A stretch of DNA of 64,000 nucleotides from Limonium bicolor (taxonomy: Eukaryota > Streptophyta > Magnoliopsida > Caryophyllales > Plumbaginaceae). The position numbers were made by a program, and so were the translations under genes. The notes below the pieces were generated by a model that saw only the letters and a list, made by a program, of their open reading frames with translations, had not been told where the DNA came from and did no database searches. The stretch lies in assembly GCA_023374045.1 (NCBI GenBank), contig CM041778.1, forward strand, positions 97,280,839 through 97,344,838. The letters are read 5' to 3'. Numbering within the stretch: position 1 is the first letter of the stretch; each line of letters starts with the position of its first letter. Shown piece by piece: positions 1 to 12,131 of this stretch.

Positions 1-880
1 TAAAATAAAAAGACTTTATTACATGGTTTGCTTGGTTTAAGGTTTTTGTCCACTTCTCTCCATAAAATGTTTGTTATTTAAGTTAGATTTTTAGGTTTGT
101 AATTGTTTTAGAAATTCTTTATTATTAAAAAATTTACAGTCATAAAAGAATTAGAAAATTGAAAATAATAATTAATTTTACTAAATTAGATAATATAAAT
201 AAATTATGCAATATTCTTTAAATTATGAAAGAAAAAAAAAGCAAATGTGTTTTTATGTTCTTTTTATAAATGAGGCATTAGTCTTTTGTTAAAGATAAAA
301 GTAACCTGACAAATGTGCGAGCTAAGATGGGTCTCATTAAAATATTCTTAAGCAAAACCCGGTGGGAAAAAGCCTAAGGAGGAAAAAGAGTACACAGCCC
401 AACCCCTATGATTACATCAGATGGCATACGATGATACAATTCCCAAATCCAAGCTCCAGACATACCACCTTGTACCCTTATGCATCATCCTACTAGCCTA
501 TAGCCTATAACAGATGCACAACACTCATAATACATACTATTCTACTAACCATTTCTTCTCCTAACCCGCTAACCAAAACGACCATCCAAAGAGCCCTCTC
601 ACAACTTCAAACAAAACCCTTCCACGATATTCTTGGTGTGTCCCTGTGTACTTCTTTATTCCTCTACCTTTGTATCGATCACTACTGACCCCGACTACCT
701 CTCCTCAAATTCTCGCCTGAGATTGGATTTGATCGATGATATTAGATTTGGTGAGACTTGGGTTAGGAACTTGGCAGCCTAACTGTAGAAGCAAATCAAT
801 GCACTCCTCCGCTTTTGATTCTACGTTTATGATTTTCCCTGCTCATTTCTTGCTGATGGTCTTTGCCTCTGGAAGAGTGG
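1..880. other. AT-rich flank with 3'UTR-like motif
   Basis: No gene is supported here. The first 300 bp are AT-rich spacer. Around 318-400 a motif reads tctcattaaa, aaaacccggtgggaaaaagc, then a purine-rich run ending gtacac. A close copy lies at 40418-40475. Both lie at the minus-strand 3' side of decayed reading frames, so it is probably part of a 3' untranslated region of TE-related transcripts. That assignment is inference. Confidence 0.45.
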
Positions 881-885
881 AATAG

Positions 886-1678
886 TCACCTCGTGATCTG
901 TAGAATTTTTTCCATTCCTGGGACTGATCGGTGTTTGTAGTGGAGAATCTTGGATAAATGTGTCATCTTGGAAAAAAAAGTGTCAGGTATAATTACAGAA
1001 TCCTCGTTCTCATCCTGCGCATGTTGCGTCTGAGCAGAATTGGAGCCGTCTTTTGCAAAACTTTTGTCGCCTAACTGCTCCGTACTAACGAATTGATTGG
1101 GGGACAACTCTACGACTGAGGGAAAAGTAGGGTCATCATCCCCCCTGTCCACCCCGCACAGATTACCAGGTCAGTCGACCGTTTCTGATAATCCTTTCTC
1201 TCACCAATTTGAAAATTATTCGGGAGCTGTGTCTGGGGTGCCCCCCCCCCCCCCCCCCCGTGCCCGCTTGCTCATTAATTTCTCTACATCATTTATAGAC
1301 GGGGCGCCTAGGGATCTGGGCACCAATTCATTTTCTGAGCACGCATCCGTATTCTGGGAATGTACCATCCCGTTCGACTGACCCTCACCTTCCTGCGCTT
1401 TTTAACTTTGGTCATCTTCAACAATCTGGATGATACTCTCTAAGAGGTCCAGATTTTTGGACTGAAACATATGTTTGTTGGCTTCGACAATACTTACAGG
1501 AAAATTCTGGTTGTCAACTTTAACAGTAATTTTCCAATTGATTAATTGAAGCGTTGAGGTTTCGATTTGAACCCGAATCTCCGTGTTCTCCACAAATTGA
1601 CTTACTTCTTCCTCCACTTTGATCACCTCTCCTACAGTTTGGGCTATCCTTCAAACATTTGTCTTGTTCCACGCATGC
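886..1678 (-). pseudogene. RRM/DUF4283-type gene relic, C-terminal half (split by Athila)
   Basis: Read on the minus strand, this stretch continues the coding frame that stops at 12132 on the other side of the Athila insertion. If the element and one copy of the target duplication are left out, the frame runs through the G-I-P-L-H-A-W-N motif typical of plant DUF4283 proteins. A stop follows eight codons later, then an open segment (1402-1626) with a V-E-E-E-V-S start and an acidic tail, then further open stretches to 886 in changed frames. A C run at 1244-1259 breaks the frame. DUF4283/RRM proteins are abundant in plants and resemble ORF1 proteins of LINE elements; their role is poorly known. 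This copy is interrupted, frameshifted and surely non-functional. Confidence 0.7.
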
Positions 1679-1683
1679 AATGG

Positions 1684-3261
1684 TGATAAGTGTCAAAATG
1701 AGCATGTTTTATAGGTGTATTTCATGTTTAATATCAGCACTTTTCTTGCTCATTTCTCCACTTCTGTTAGTTTTCCTCTAGTTTATATTTTATTGTTTAT
1801 CTCACAGAATTATTGGTTTAACATGAGGAAAACCAAGCCGGGAGTGAAGTAGACAAAGAGACGAACGCGTAGACGCAAACGGCTCAGAAAACGGAGTCCA
1901 AACGAAGAATCTAGAGCCGGTCGAAGTTCGTAGAACGAAATAAGTCACGGTCAGCACTACAGCATTGCAACCGCCTGCACAACCGCCCCAAAAGGAGGCG
2001 GACAACAAGGCGGACCAGAGGCGGACATGGGGGCGGACAACACACAAACCGCCCTGATTGGAGGCGGTTCCACAGGCGGACAAGAGTTAAATCGCGCCCA
2101 AAATAGTTTTCTTCTTCGCGCGACTCTGCAACTCGCCTTATCTATCTACCCCGCCGTCGCCTACCTTATTTCGCTCGCGCATCTCCAGCTCCTGTCCCCT
2201 GCAATAAATGAAGCAATCAATGCTTCAATCAGTGAAGAAATCAACAGAGGCAATCAACTGCAATCTTCTACGTACTCTTCCTTCCTTCTATAAATAACCA
2301 TTCCCTACAGCCTTGTACGAGTGCACGGAGAAAACCAGAAAATCACTCACACTCACCTCATTCATTCTCTTCCAGTTAAACACTCACGTACATCTCATAC
2401 CCCAGTTCTCTAAATTCTCAAATTCACCCACTTCATTTACAAAAACCTACGTACATGTTCCACTCTTCGACCTCTCCATTTCTCCATTCACTAATCACGT
2501 CTCCGTGCTGTAATTACGTCCAACCTCTGTCAGATTTATTACCAGTTAATATGTCTGGCTAAGGAGGATTTGCTCCGGGCAAGGTTTTTAATTATGGTTT
2601 GTTAAGCTGTGTAATATATTTCTACCGGTTTAAATAATTTCAGTTTGTTACGATTAAAGTTTTGTTTCTCTCCCTTTTTAATAAATTTCATCGGTTTATT
2701 AAAAAGCCTTACTAAGTCTGTTTTTAATTTCATCGGTTAGAAACAGACGGGTTAATTAAGCCGTAAAACTGTAAGAACTTATTTTCATCGTTTAAGTTAA
2801 TACATGTTGCAAGAATAAAGCCTCATACTCCTCTGCCGTTTACAGGCTTTTGCTCGAGTTTTCATCGGACCTTGCATTACAGGTAAACGAGTTCTTAAGA
2901 GTTTTCATCGGACCTTAAGAAAATTATAGGAATCTTGCCAAACTACTTTATTAACCGGTAGAGTTAGCACATTAATTAAATCATATTAACCTGAACCCGG
3001 AGTTCCATTTAATTCATCTGCACTCAGTAATTTAATCTGCTTTTAATTCTCTAAAAACAAGTCAATTAATCCCCCCTTTTTGTGACAAGCTTAGGAACTG
3101 TTTTAACTCGCTTTAAGTCCCACGGTTTGACCCCGGCCGCTTCTGTCTTCTATACTACTACGACCGGGTTTTAATTTGCAGCCCGACGGATATTTGAGTA
3201 TTAATTTCTCTTTTTTATCAATTTCACCTGTGCTAATAACTCACGATAAATCCACTCTGCA
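1684..3261 (+). repeat. Athila 5' LTR
   Basis: It is a direct repeat of 10570-12126. It holds a GC-rich block of ggcggac motifs at 1983-2085 and several copies of ttttcatcgg between 2680 and 2920. The 3' boundary is set by the downstream primer site and is good to about one base: this copy ends CACTCTGCA, the other CACTGC(A). Confidence 0.93.
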
Positions 3262-3264
3262 AAA

Positions 3265-3280
3265 TGGCGCCGTTGGGGAC
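3265..3280 (+). other. Primer binding site, tRNA-Asp type
   Basis: TGGCGCCGTTGGGGAC matches the complement of the tRNA-Asp 3' end (TGGCGCCGTTGCCGGGGA), lacking two bases. It starts three bases after the 5' LTR. Asp priming is characteristic of Athila/Tat elements. Confidence 0.85.
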
Positions 3281-3723
3281 TTGATTTAATCTAGTCCCTA
3301 AGCCCCGGTTAATTCACCTGTTTTATTACAATAATCTGTTAATCTACTAAAATAATTAAATAATAAATTCAAAAAAAAAAAACTGTTAATCCAATTTCGG
3401 ACATATAACCTCGGACATCTGATTTGGACATCGGACTTCTGACTTCTGATCTGACTTGGACATCTAATTTTGGACATCGGACTTCTGACATTTGTTAATA
3501 TTATTGTTATTTATTTCTGTCATTCGTTCATTGTCATTTCGTTCCCTTGTCATTTCGTTCCATTGTCTCTAAACTACTAACTTTAAATTTCTGTCATTTC
3601 GTTCCATTGTCATTTCGTTCCTTGTCATTCGTTCCCTTGTATACTAACTACTAACTTTAAATTTTGTCTACTAATTCCTAACATTTTTATTATTCTAACG
3701 TATAACCAGTTCTTTTCTCTGTT
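3281..3723 (+). other. Athila untranslated leader
   Basis: No coding potential. Short direct repeats of the type cggacttctga and gtcatttcgttcc recur between 3400 and 3640. Confidence 0.6.
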
Positions 3724-5394
3724 TTGAGTGGTGTATGCCTTTCACCAGGTCACAGATCCTCCAGAGATATAATCACACGGTTGGTTACATCCCAGAATCG
3801 AGAGAGAACCTTTCTGCGCAATCTCAGGCAGAGACGAACTCAACAAAATACCACCACAGTGATAGATTCTGACCCGGAAGCTAACATGGCGCAGCTACAC
3901 CAGCAACGGTTAGAAATATCAACAGGCCGTCTAACCAAGGACAACAGCCGGCTATCGTCTTCCTCACCTCAGCCCATCCGAATACGAAGAGTGGCAGAAG
4001 CTGAAGCCATATCATCAGATTCGATGTGTGAAGGAGTTGGGCATGTTTGATGGCACCAGTCCGGACGAAGCCCTGTACATGTTACAAAAATCTTACACAT
4101 GCCAATAGCCTTACTGCAACGATGCAGTACTTCAATATGCAAGATTGTCATTATTCCCACACAGCCTGACGGGAAACGCGAGCAAGTGGTATCATAGCTT
4201 AACACCGAGTACCATTGTACCTGGGACGACATGGCCACCAAGTTCTATGACAAATTCCTACCTCCGAGCCGAACTTTGGAGATGATTGCTGAAATTTATA
4301 ATTTTAAGCAACCAGGGTCGGAGAATATTTGTGAAACTTGGGACCGTTTCAAAGGTCTACTACTCACTTGTCCTCACCACGGTCTGACGAAGGAACAAGT
4401 ATCACAATTGTTTACAAGGGCTTGATCGGTCCGTGCAGAACAATGGTGTTATCTTCGTTAGGGGCTGACGTTCTGAAAAAGCCGGGAGCACAATTTCTGA
4501 ACAGCATGGATCTCTCTGTGAGGAAATCAGAGACTGGGCCTCCGGTGGATCAAGGAGCGGTACTCCAGGATTATATCATGTTGGGGAGAGTGATAACAAA
4601 TTCGACCAGCTCATGAGAAGCCATGAGCAACTCATGGAAAGCAATGCTCAGCAAGCAACAAAAGTGAGCACTCTACAGAAAGTGGTCGAACAGATGGCTA
4701 TGAATTCCTTCCCTCAGCAAGCTAAGTCGATGATTTCCCGACCACCTACTACCCCTCCAGGCTATGCTCCTCAATCTCAACCATCACCAACTTCTTGTAC
4801 GCAATGTTGCGGGCCTCATGATATGACAATGCCCCCAACTACAAGAAATGAAAGCAGCGGAGGAAGCAAACTACATCACCAACAATTCAGGATACAGACA
4901 ACCATGGCAACGTAACATGCAATCCAACCTTAGCTACTCAAACACCGGAAATATCCAAAACCCACATACCCTACAAACATCCCAAAATTACAGACCTCAG
5001 TCCAATTTCCAAGGAGGCCCAAGGCAATATCAACAACAGCCTTATGGCAATGAAGCTTCATCGAGCCGACCAGCTCCACCTCCTTCGAATCCTGAGTCTG
5101 ATATGTCTCAGATGCAGGAGATGTTTAAGGCGATGATGGGTAAATCACGAGATACGCAAGAAGAGGTCGCAGCTCTGCGCAAAGACCAAAAAGCCTTGCA
5201 ATCTCAAATCCAACAGCTACTCACTCAACAAAGACCACCTGGTCAATTCCCTTCACAGACAAATCCCAATCCGAAGGAACAAGCAAATTCAGTCCTTATA
5301 GACGATGGCACATTCAACAACAAACTTGTGTGCAGTCTCTTTAAGGAGTGGAAGGGAACTTGCCACCAGCAAAGGAAAAGAAAAAGAAAATCTT
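3724..5394 (+). pseudogene. gag: Athila gag, frameshifted
   Basis: The capsid region is spread over several frames. The segment at 4231-4425 has the gag signature: a K-F-L-P-P-S-R block, then E-T-W-D-R-F-K-G-L-L and C-P-H-H-G-L. Segments at 4613-5390 are rich in Gln, Pro and Asn with a coiled stretch near 5100-5220, as usual for the region after capsid in Athila. I count at least four frame changes between 3724 and 5390. In an intact element this protein packages the RNA into virus-like particles in the cytoplasm. Confidence 0.8.
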
Positions 5395-5795
5395 GAAGAT
5401 TCCTACATCAATGTTGATGAAACCACCAAACCAACTTACCTCCCTCAGAAATTCAAATTCCTACTCCTGTTACTCCACCTCCATCTCGAATTACCATCGA
5501 CATCCCAACCTCCACTCATAAAAACAATGAACTCCCATTTCCGAACAGAATGAAAAAGAAACATCTTGATGAGCAGTTCTCCAAGTTCTTGAGCATTTTC
5601 AAGAAGCTGACCCTCGACATACCTCTGATCGATGCTTTGCAAGAGATGCCTAACTACGCAAAATTCCTCAAGGATCTCTTGACGAAGAAGAAAAAGAAAC
5701 CTGGAAAGAGACAGTGCACCTGACAGAGGATGTTCTGCAGCCCTTCTTCGAGCACTCCCTCCTAAACAAACAGATCCGGGAAATCCCGTGATCCC

Positions 5796-6194
5796 GTGCT
5801 TTATTGGGGGGTGGATTGTGGAAGTGGTCTATGCGACCTAGGAGCCAGCATTAATATCATGCCATACGCCACCTTCTTGAAAGTTAAAGGAGGAGAAATG
5901 CAACCGGTTCCTTTTAAACTCCAACTAGCAGACAGATCAGAGATCAAGCCCATGGGCATAGTCCGAGATTTGGTAGTTGGAGTGTCTCGCTTCATCTTTC
6001 CAGCTGATTTCGTCATTCTAGAAATGGATGACGATGTCGAGGTTCCCCTGATTCTAGGTCGACCGTTTCTAAGTACCGCCAAAGCTATCATTGACGTCCA
6101 TGAGGGAAAATCACTCTTCGGTACGAAGATGAGACGATTGAATTCGACATGCAAAAATGATGAAGAAAAGCTCAAACTTTTCTCCTCATGCTAA
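5796..6194 (+). pseudogene. Athila aspartic protease segment
   Basis: Residues C-D-L-G-A-S-I-N-I-M-P at about 5830-5865 are the aspartic protease motif in its Athila form (D-L-G-A in place of D-S-G-A). A G-R-P-F-L motif at about 6057-6072 marks the end of the domain. The protease would cut the gag-pol precursor. The segment is open by itself, but gag upstream and the acidic linker downstream (6157-6477) lie in other frames. Confidence 0.85.
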
Positions 6195-6599
6195 GACGGT
6201 GGGATTCACAGATGACGAGGAGGAGGAAGGCGATTTTGCTACAGAGGAGGACACGTATTTTCCATCTTCCATCCAGGAAGCTGAAACTGAACCCCTAGAG
6301 CAAGTATTACTTACTTCTCTAGAAGAAAAGATGGAGGATCCAGAAGTTAACGCCATGCTGGCGTACGTAGAAAGGAAGGGCTGGTTATCAATCGTTCCGG
6401 CCACCAATCGAAGAACTCGACAGAAAACCTCAAAAATCAATTCCATCAGTAGAACAACCACCAGAGCTCGAGCTTAAAGAAATACCCTCTAACCTCAAGT
6501 ATGCTTTCCTAGCTGAAAATGACCATTTGCCTGTCATTATTTCCTCTTCTCTGAATTCCGGGAGGAAACGAAGCTACTTGAGGTATTGAAGAAGCACAA

Positions 6600-7980
6600 G
6601 ACAGCAATCGGGTGGACTATCGCTGATATCAAAGGAATTGATCCCTCCTATTGCACGCACCATATTTACATGGAGGAAAACTTCAAACCTATCCGACAAC
6701 CTCAACGCCCTAAACCCTAACCTCAAGGAGGTAGTTCGAAAGGAGGTTCTGAAACTCCTTGACGCAGACATATCTATCCAATTTCTGACAGTCCATGGGT
6801 CAGTCCTGTTCAAGTTGTCCCTAAGAAGGGGGGCATCGAAGCTGTTATTAATGAAAAGGGAGAGACTATCCCTCAAAGAAAGATCACAGGATGGCGCATG
6901 TGTATTGATTATCGGCGTTTGAACTTGGCCACCAGGAAGGATCATTTCCCTCTCCCCTTCATCGACCAGATGTTGGAACGACTTGCAGGGCAAGAGTACT
7001 ACTGTTTTCTAGATGGGTTCTCGGGTTATTTTCAAATACCAATCGCACCTGAGGACCAGGACAAGACAACCTTCACTTGTCCTTACGGTACCTTTGCATA
7101 CCGACGAATGCCTTTCGGTCTATGCAACGCCCCTGCTACCTTCCAGAGATGTATGCAAGCAATATTTGCTGACTTCATCGAGCAGAGCATAGAAGTCTTC
7201 ATGGACGATTTCTCAGTCTATGGCTCTAGTTTCGACAAATGCTTGGCACAACTAGATTTGATCCTGAGACGGTGTGAGGATACGAATCTCGTCTTAAACT
7301 GGGAGAAGTGTCATTTTATGGTCAAGGACGGGATCGTCCTTGGACATAAAATATCAGCAAAAGGGATAGAGGTGGATAAAGCCAAGGTGAGGTTATCGAG
7401 AAGTTACCAGCACCAACTACAGTTCGAGATATACGAGCGTTTCTAGGGCATGCAGGATTTTATCGGCGGTTTATTCAGGACTTCTCCAAAATCAGCAAAC
7501 CTTTGACCGACCTGCTACAGAAAGATGCCCCGTTTCATTTTGATGAAAGATGTTCAGCTGCATTCCAAACAATAACACAAAAATTGGTGACAGCACCTGT
7601 GGTCATACCACCTGATTGGTCTCTTCCTTTTGAGATCATGTGTGACGCAAGTGACTATGCCGTGGGGGCAGCTTGTGCCAAAAGAAAGAGAAAATCTTGA
7701 GAGTGATCGCCTATGCTAGCAGAACACTGAACGACGCACAGAAAAACTATACGACCACCGAAAAAGAACTTTTGGCTATAGTTTTCTCCCTCGATAAGTT
7801 CAGATCTTACTTATGGGGAAGCAAAGTCATCGTGCATACAGACACTCGCTCTCCAATACTTATTCACGAAACAAGAAGCCAAGCCTCGCTTACTGCGCTG
7901 GATTCTTCTACTTCAAGAGTTTGACATCGAAGTCAAAGATAAGAGCGGGAAACTGAATGTCGTCGCTGACCATCTCTCTA
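6600..7980 (+). pseudogene. Athila reverse transcriptase and RNase H, frameshifted
   Basis: Reverse transcriptase motifs appear in order: C-I-D-Y-R-R-L-N at 6898, L-D-G-F-S-G-Y-F-Q-I-P near 7010-7040, R-M-P-F-G-L-C-N-A-P-A-T-F at about 7107-7143, and the catalytic F-M-D-D-F at about 7198-7212. RNase H follows: C-D-A-S-D-Y near 7640, then T-E-K-E-L-L-A near 7760. Breaks occur near 6890, 7400-7440, 7680 and 7840, so the domain is split over at least five open segments. In an intact element the pair copies genomic RNA into DNA from the tRNA-Asp primer. Confidence 0.9.
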
Positions 7981-7982
7981 GG

Positions 7983-9466
7983 TTGGTGACTCCTACGGAT
8001 AGTGTGCCCATCAACGAATTCTTCCCCGACGAGATCTTCTCCATCACCAAAGTACAGGAGCCATGGTACGCAGACCTGGCCAATTATTTAGTCTCAGGAA
8101 CAGTACCCTACGATTTTTCCTACTCCCAGAAGAAGAAATTTCTTTCTGACTCGAGGCATTATTTCTGGGAGGACCCGTACTTGTTCCGAGTTAGTGCTGA
8201 TGGGTTGATTCGACGATGTCTCCCGGAAGAAGAGGTTTCGAGCGTCATTCACTTTTGTCATTCTCGGGAAGCCGGAGGTCACCATGGACCCACGAGGACC
8301 GCTGCTAAGATCCTGGCCTCAGGTTTTTATTGGCCAACCCTTCATAAAGATGTGTACCAATTCTGCAGACAATGTGATAATTGTCAGAAAATGGGTAACA
8401 CATCCAGGAGACATGAGATGCCGCAACAAGGGATACTAGAAGTAGAGCTCTTTGATTGTTGGGGCATAGATTTCATGGGACCGTTCCCTTCCTCGCAGGG
8501 CCACGAATATGTTCTGGTGGCAGTTGATTATGTGTCAAAGTGGGTGGAGGCTATACCTGTCATCATGCCGATGCAAAGACAGTAACCAGTTCCTCAAAAA
8601 GCACATCTTTACCCGTTTCGGCGTGCCAAATTATTATCAGTGATGGGGGATCTCACTTCTGCAACCGTTTATTCGAAGCACTTATGGTTAAGTACGGGGT
8701 ACGTCACAAGGTAGCTTTACCTTATCACCCCCAGACAAACGGCCAAGCAGAAGTTTCCAACCGAGAGTTAAAATGGATCCTTCAGAAGACGGTTAACTCA
8801 TCGAGAAAGGATTGGGCACTTAAACTGGATGATGCGCTTTGGGCTTACCGTACTGCATTCAAGACTCCCATCGGGATGTCTCCTTTTAAGCTTGTTTATG
8901 GGAAATCATGTCATCTGCCAGTCGAGCTGGAACATAAGGCGTATTGGGCACTCAAGGCCCTAAACTTCGATTTAGAAGCCGCAGGAGAAAAGCGGAAGTT
9001 TCAACTCTCTGAACTCGAGGAGTTAAGAGATCAGGCATACCAAAGTGCGACGATATACAAGGACCGCACCAAGAAACTTCATGACCAGATGATCCACAAA
9101 CGCGACTTTCAGGTTGGCGACGGAGTGCTGCTTTATAATTCCAGATTGAGACTATTTCCTGGAAAACTCAAGTCTCACTGGACTGGCCCATTCCAAGTTG
9201 TTGGAACCACTCCTTTTGGTGTTTACGAACTCCAGAATCAAAAAGGAGAGAACTTCAAGGTCAATGGATCACGTTTAAAAAGGTATGTCGGAATTCTTGA
9301 AAATAATGGTGCTATGCTCGAAATTTCTTTCATACAGGAATACGAGGAAACTTCCACCCCAAAGGAACAACAGACAACACCTCTACATCATAAGTTTACA
9401 AAAGTGTACAAACTTCCTAACACCAGCAGTTCAGATACCTCGCCCTCGAACTCTTCTCCAACATGA
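7983..9466 (+). pseudogene. Athila integrase, one frameshift
   Basis: The N-terminal HHCC zinc finger is visible (H-F-C-H then G-G-H-H-G, followed by C-R-Q-C-D-N-C at about 8364-8385). The catalytic core has D in G-I-D-F-M-G (about 8464), D in S-D-G-G-S-H-F (about 8641) and E in G-Q-A-E-V-S-N-R-E (about 8745). The C-terminal part has the [13 protein letters not shown] motif near 9155-9190, usual for Ty3/Gypsy integrases. One frame change near 8560-8585 separates the first catalytic Asp from the rest. The tail to 9466 is Thr/Ser rich. Confidence 0.92.
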
Positions 9467-10569
9467 ACTTGGTCAAATACGTCTAGCTAGAGACGTTAAA
9501 CCCGGGCAGCTCGGTGGGAGGCAACCCACTATCTATCTTTTATCTTTCCTTTAATTTAATGTTTTCTTTTTGTACTATATTTCCCTTTTATTTGCTATAA
9601 AATGCAGGCTTCACTTGAGTTCTTCTCGCTGTGTAAATATTCTTTACAGGTTAATTCATGACATTCCACAGCAACACTCAAGTGTGGGGGAGCTCTACAC
9701 ACTCTACGAAATCTGGGGAGTACACTCTTTCCTTTACTAATTGCATGCCCTATTAATTTTATTTCCTCTACGCAATGAGGGCATTGCTTAAGCTTAAGTG
9801 TGGGGGAAGAGCCTTTCAGGACATTATGCTTAAATTGTAATCTCTGCTTATCTTCTGCTTACCTCGCATTTGTTCAAAAATTGAATTATGTACCCTGCTA
9901 ATGTAGGTTGTTCTCTTTAAAAACAAATACTATTATGAATTGTAGGATAAAGGGTACAAATTTTTAAAAAATTTACATTTGATTACTTTTGAGGAGCATT
10001 TTTATATGCGGTGTGACCAAATAATCTGCAAATTGGTTGGATTTTATTGCTCAGGGTTTCTTTCTGTCTTCTCTCTTAGGGATTGCTAAGGGGTATTTCT
10101 CTGTTAAAAAAAGAAGAAGAGTATACAAAAAATAAGGGACTTTCGAGACACCATTGGTAACCAACAAAAGAGAGTTGAGTGTTCTTAAATACAAAGGCAT
10201 TATGCCTACATTTTCTCATCCCTCATGCAAAAGTGAAGCAAATGCATAAATCTTTTCTTCCTTTTATTTTCTCCTCAATGCCCATTCTTGAGAGAAGTTG
10301 GCCATGGTAAAAGTTCTCGGAGTCACCAAAACAAAAGAAACATTGAAGTACCTTAGATCATACCCCGAAACTCTATTTTGTTTTCACCTTGAGCACACCT
10401 ATGCCACCAGCAGATAATTTTTCACACTCCTCAATAAGTTTTAGAGATCATAAACTATTGACTTTTTTATCCTACCCTTCATAATAATATTTGTTAGTAT
10501 TGAGCATTTCCTACTTGCTTAGGTACATGGTTTTACTTGAGGACAAGCAAAAAGATAAGTGTGGGGGTG
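9467..10569 (+). other. Athila 3' noncoding region and polypurine tract
   Basis: No env-like frame. Two hairpin-prone sites follow the pol stop: ACGTCTAGCTAGAGACGT (9479-9496) and TGGGAGGCAACCCA (9515-9528). The string agtgtgggg occurs near 9678, 9800 and 10558; the last abuts the 3' LTR and is the likely polypurine primer for plus-strand synthesis. Confidence 0.75.
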
Positions 10570-12126
10570 TGATAAGTGTCTAAATGAGCATGTTATAGGT
10601 GTATTTCATGTTAATATAGCACTTTTCTTGCTCATTTCTCCACTTCGGTTAGTTTTCCTCTAGTTTATGTTTTATTGTTTATCTCACAAATTATTGGTTT
10701 AACATGAGGAAAACCAAGCCGGGAGTGAAGTAGACAAAGAGACGAACGCGTAGACGCAAACGGCTCAGAAAACGGAGTCCAAACGAAGAATCTAGAGCCG
10801 GTCGAAGTTCGTAGAACGAAATAAGTCACGGTCAGCACTACAGCATTGCAACCGCCTGCACAACCGCCCCAAAAGGAGGCGGACAACAGGCGGACCAGGG
10901 CGGACGGGGGGCGGACAACACACAAACCGCCCTGATTGAGGCGGTTCCACAGGCGGACAAGAGTTAAATCGCGCCCAAATAGTTTTCTTCTTCGCGCGAC
11001 TCTGCAACTCGCCTTATCTATCTACCCCGCCGTCGCCTACCTTATTTCGCTCGCGCATCTCCAGCTCCTGTCCCCTGCAATAAATGAAGCAATCAATGCT
11101 TCAATCAGTGAAGAAATCAACAGAGGCAATCAACTGCAATCTTCTACGTATCTCTTTCTTCTATAAATAACCATTCCCTACAGCCTTGTACGAGTGCACG
11201 GAGAAAACCAGAAAATCACTCACACTCACCTCATTCATTCTCTTCCAGTAAACACTCACGTACATCTCATACCCCAGTTCTCTAATTCTCAAACCCACTT
11301 CACTTACAATAACTTACGTACATGTTTCACTCTTCGACCTCTCCATTTCTCCATTCACTAATCACGTCTCCGTGCTGTTATTACGTCCAACCTCTGTCAG
11401 ATTTATTACCAGTTAATATGTCTGGCTAAGGAGGATTTGCTCCGGGCAAGGTTTTAATTATGGTTTTAGCTGTGTAATATTTCTACCGGTTTAAATAATT
11501 TCAGTTTGTTACGATTAAAGTTTTGTTTCTCTCCCTTTTTAATAAATTTCATCGGTTTATTAAAAAGCCTTACTAAGTCTGTTTTTAATTTCATCGGTTA
11601 GAAACAGACGGGTTAATTAAGCCGTAAAACTGTAAGAACTTATTTTCATCGTTTAAGTTAATACATGTTGCAAGAATAAAGCCTCATACTCCTCTGCCGT
11701 TTACAGGCTTTTGCTCGAGTTTTCATCGGACCTTGCATTACAGGTAAACGAGTTCTTAAGAGTTTTCATCGGACCTTAAGAAAATTATAGGAATCTTGCC
11801 AAACTACTTTATTAAACCAGTAGAGTTAGCACAATTAATTAAATCATATTAACCTGAACCCGGAGTTCCATTTAATTCATCTGCACTCAGTAATTTAATC
11901 TGCTCTTTTAATTCTCTAAAAACAAGTCAATTAACTTCCCCCCTTTTTGTGACAAGCTTAGGAACTGTTTTAACTCGCTTTAAGTCCCACGGTTTGACCC
12001 CGGCCGCTTCTGTCTTCTATACTACTACGACCGGGTTTTAATTTGCAGCCCGACGGATATTTTGAGTATTAATTTCTCTCTTTTATCAATTTCACCTGTG
12101 CTAATAACTCACGATAAATCCACTGC
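10570..12126 (+). repeat. Athila 3' LTR
   Basis: Direct repeat of 1684-3261. Differences between the two copies are mostly one- to few-base insertions or deletions in short runs, with few substitutions. Confidence 0.93.
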
Positions 12127-12131
12127 AATGG

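Larger units (their letters stand above)
1684..12126 (+). mobile_element. Athila-type Ty3/Gypsy LTR retrotransposon, complete but frame-broken
   Basis: Two direct LTRs (1684-3261 and 10570-12126) begin TGATAAGTGTC. They bound a primer site, gag, protease, reverse transcriptase, RNase H, integrase and a polypurine tract, in Ty3/Gypsy order with integrase last. The primer site matches the 3' end of tRNA-Asp, as in the Athila lineage. Flanks carry AATGG at 1679-1683 and 12127-12131, so it inserted as one unit. There is no env-like frame in the 1.1 kb between pol and the 3' LTR. Every polyprotein segment carries frameshifts, so it cannot move by itself. Long stretches of the LTRs are identical (roughly 300 bp from 2641), pointing to a young insertion. 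Confidence 0.95.

Noticed and set aside
1097..1381. Plus-strand Pro-run frame
   Set aside because: Shadow of the minus-strand relic; the Pro run comes from a C homopolymer.
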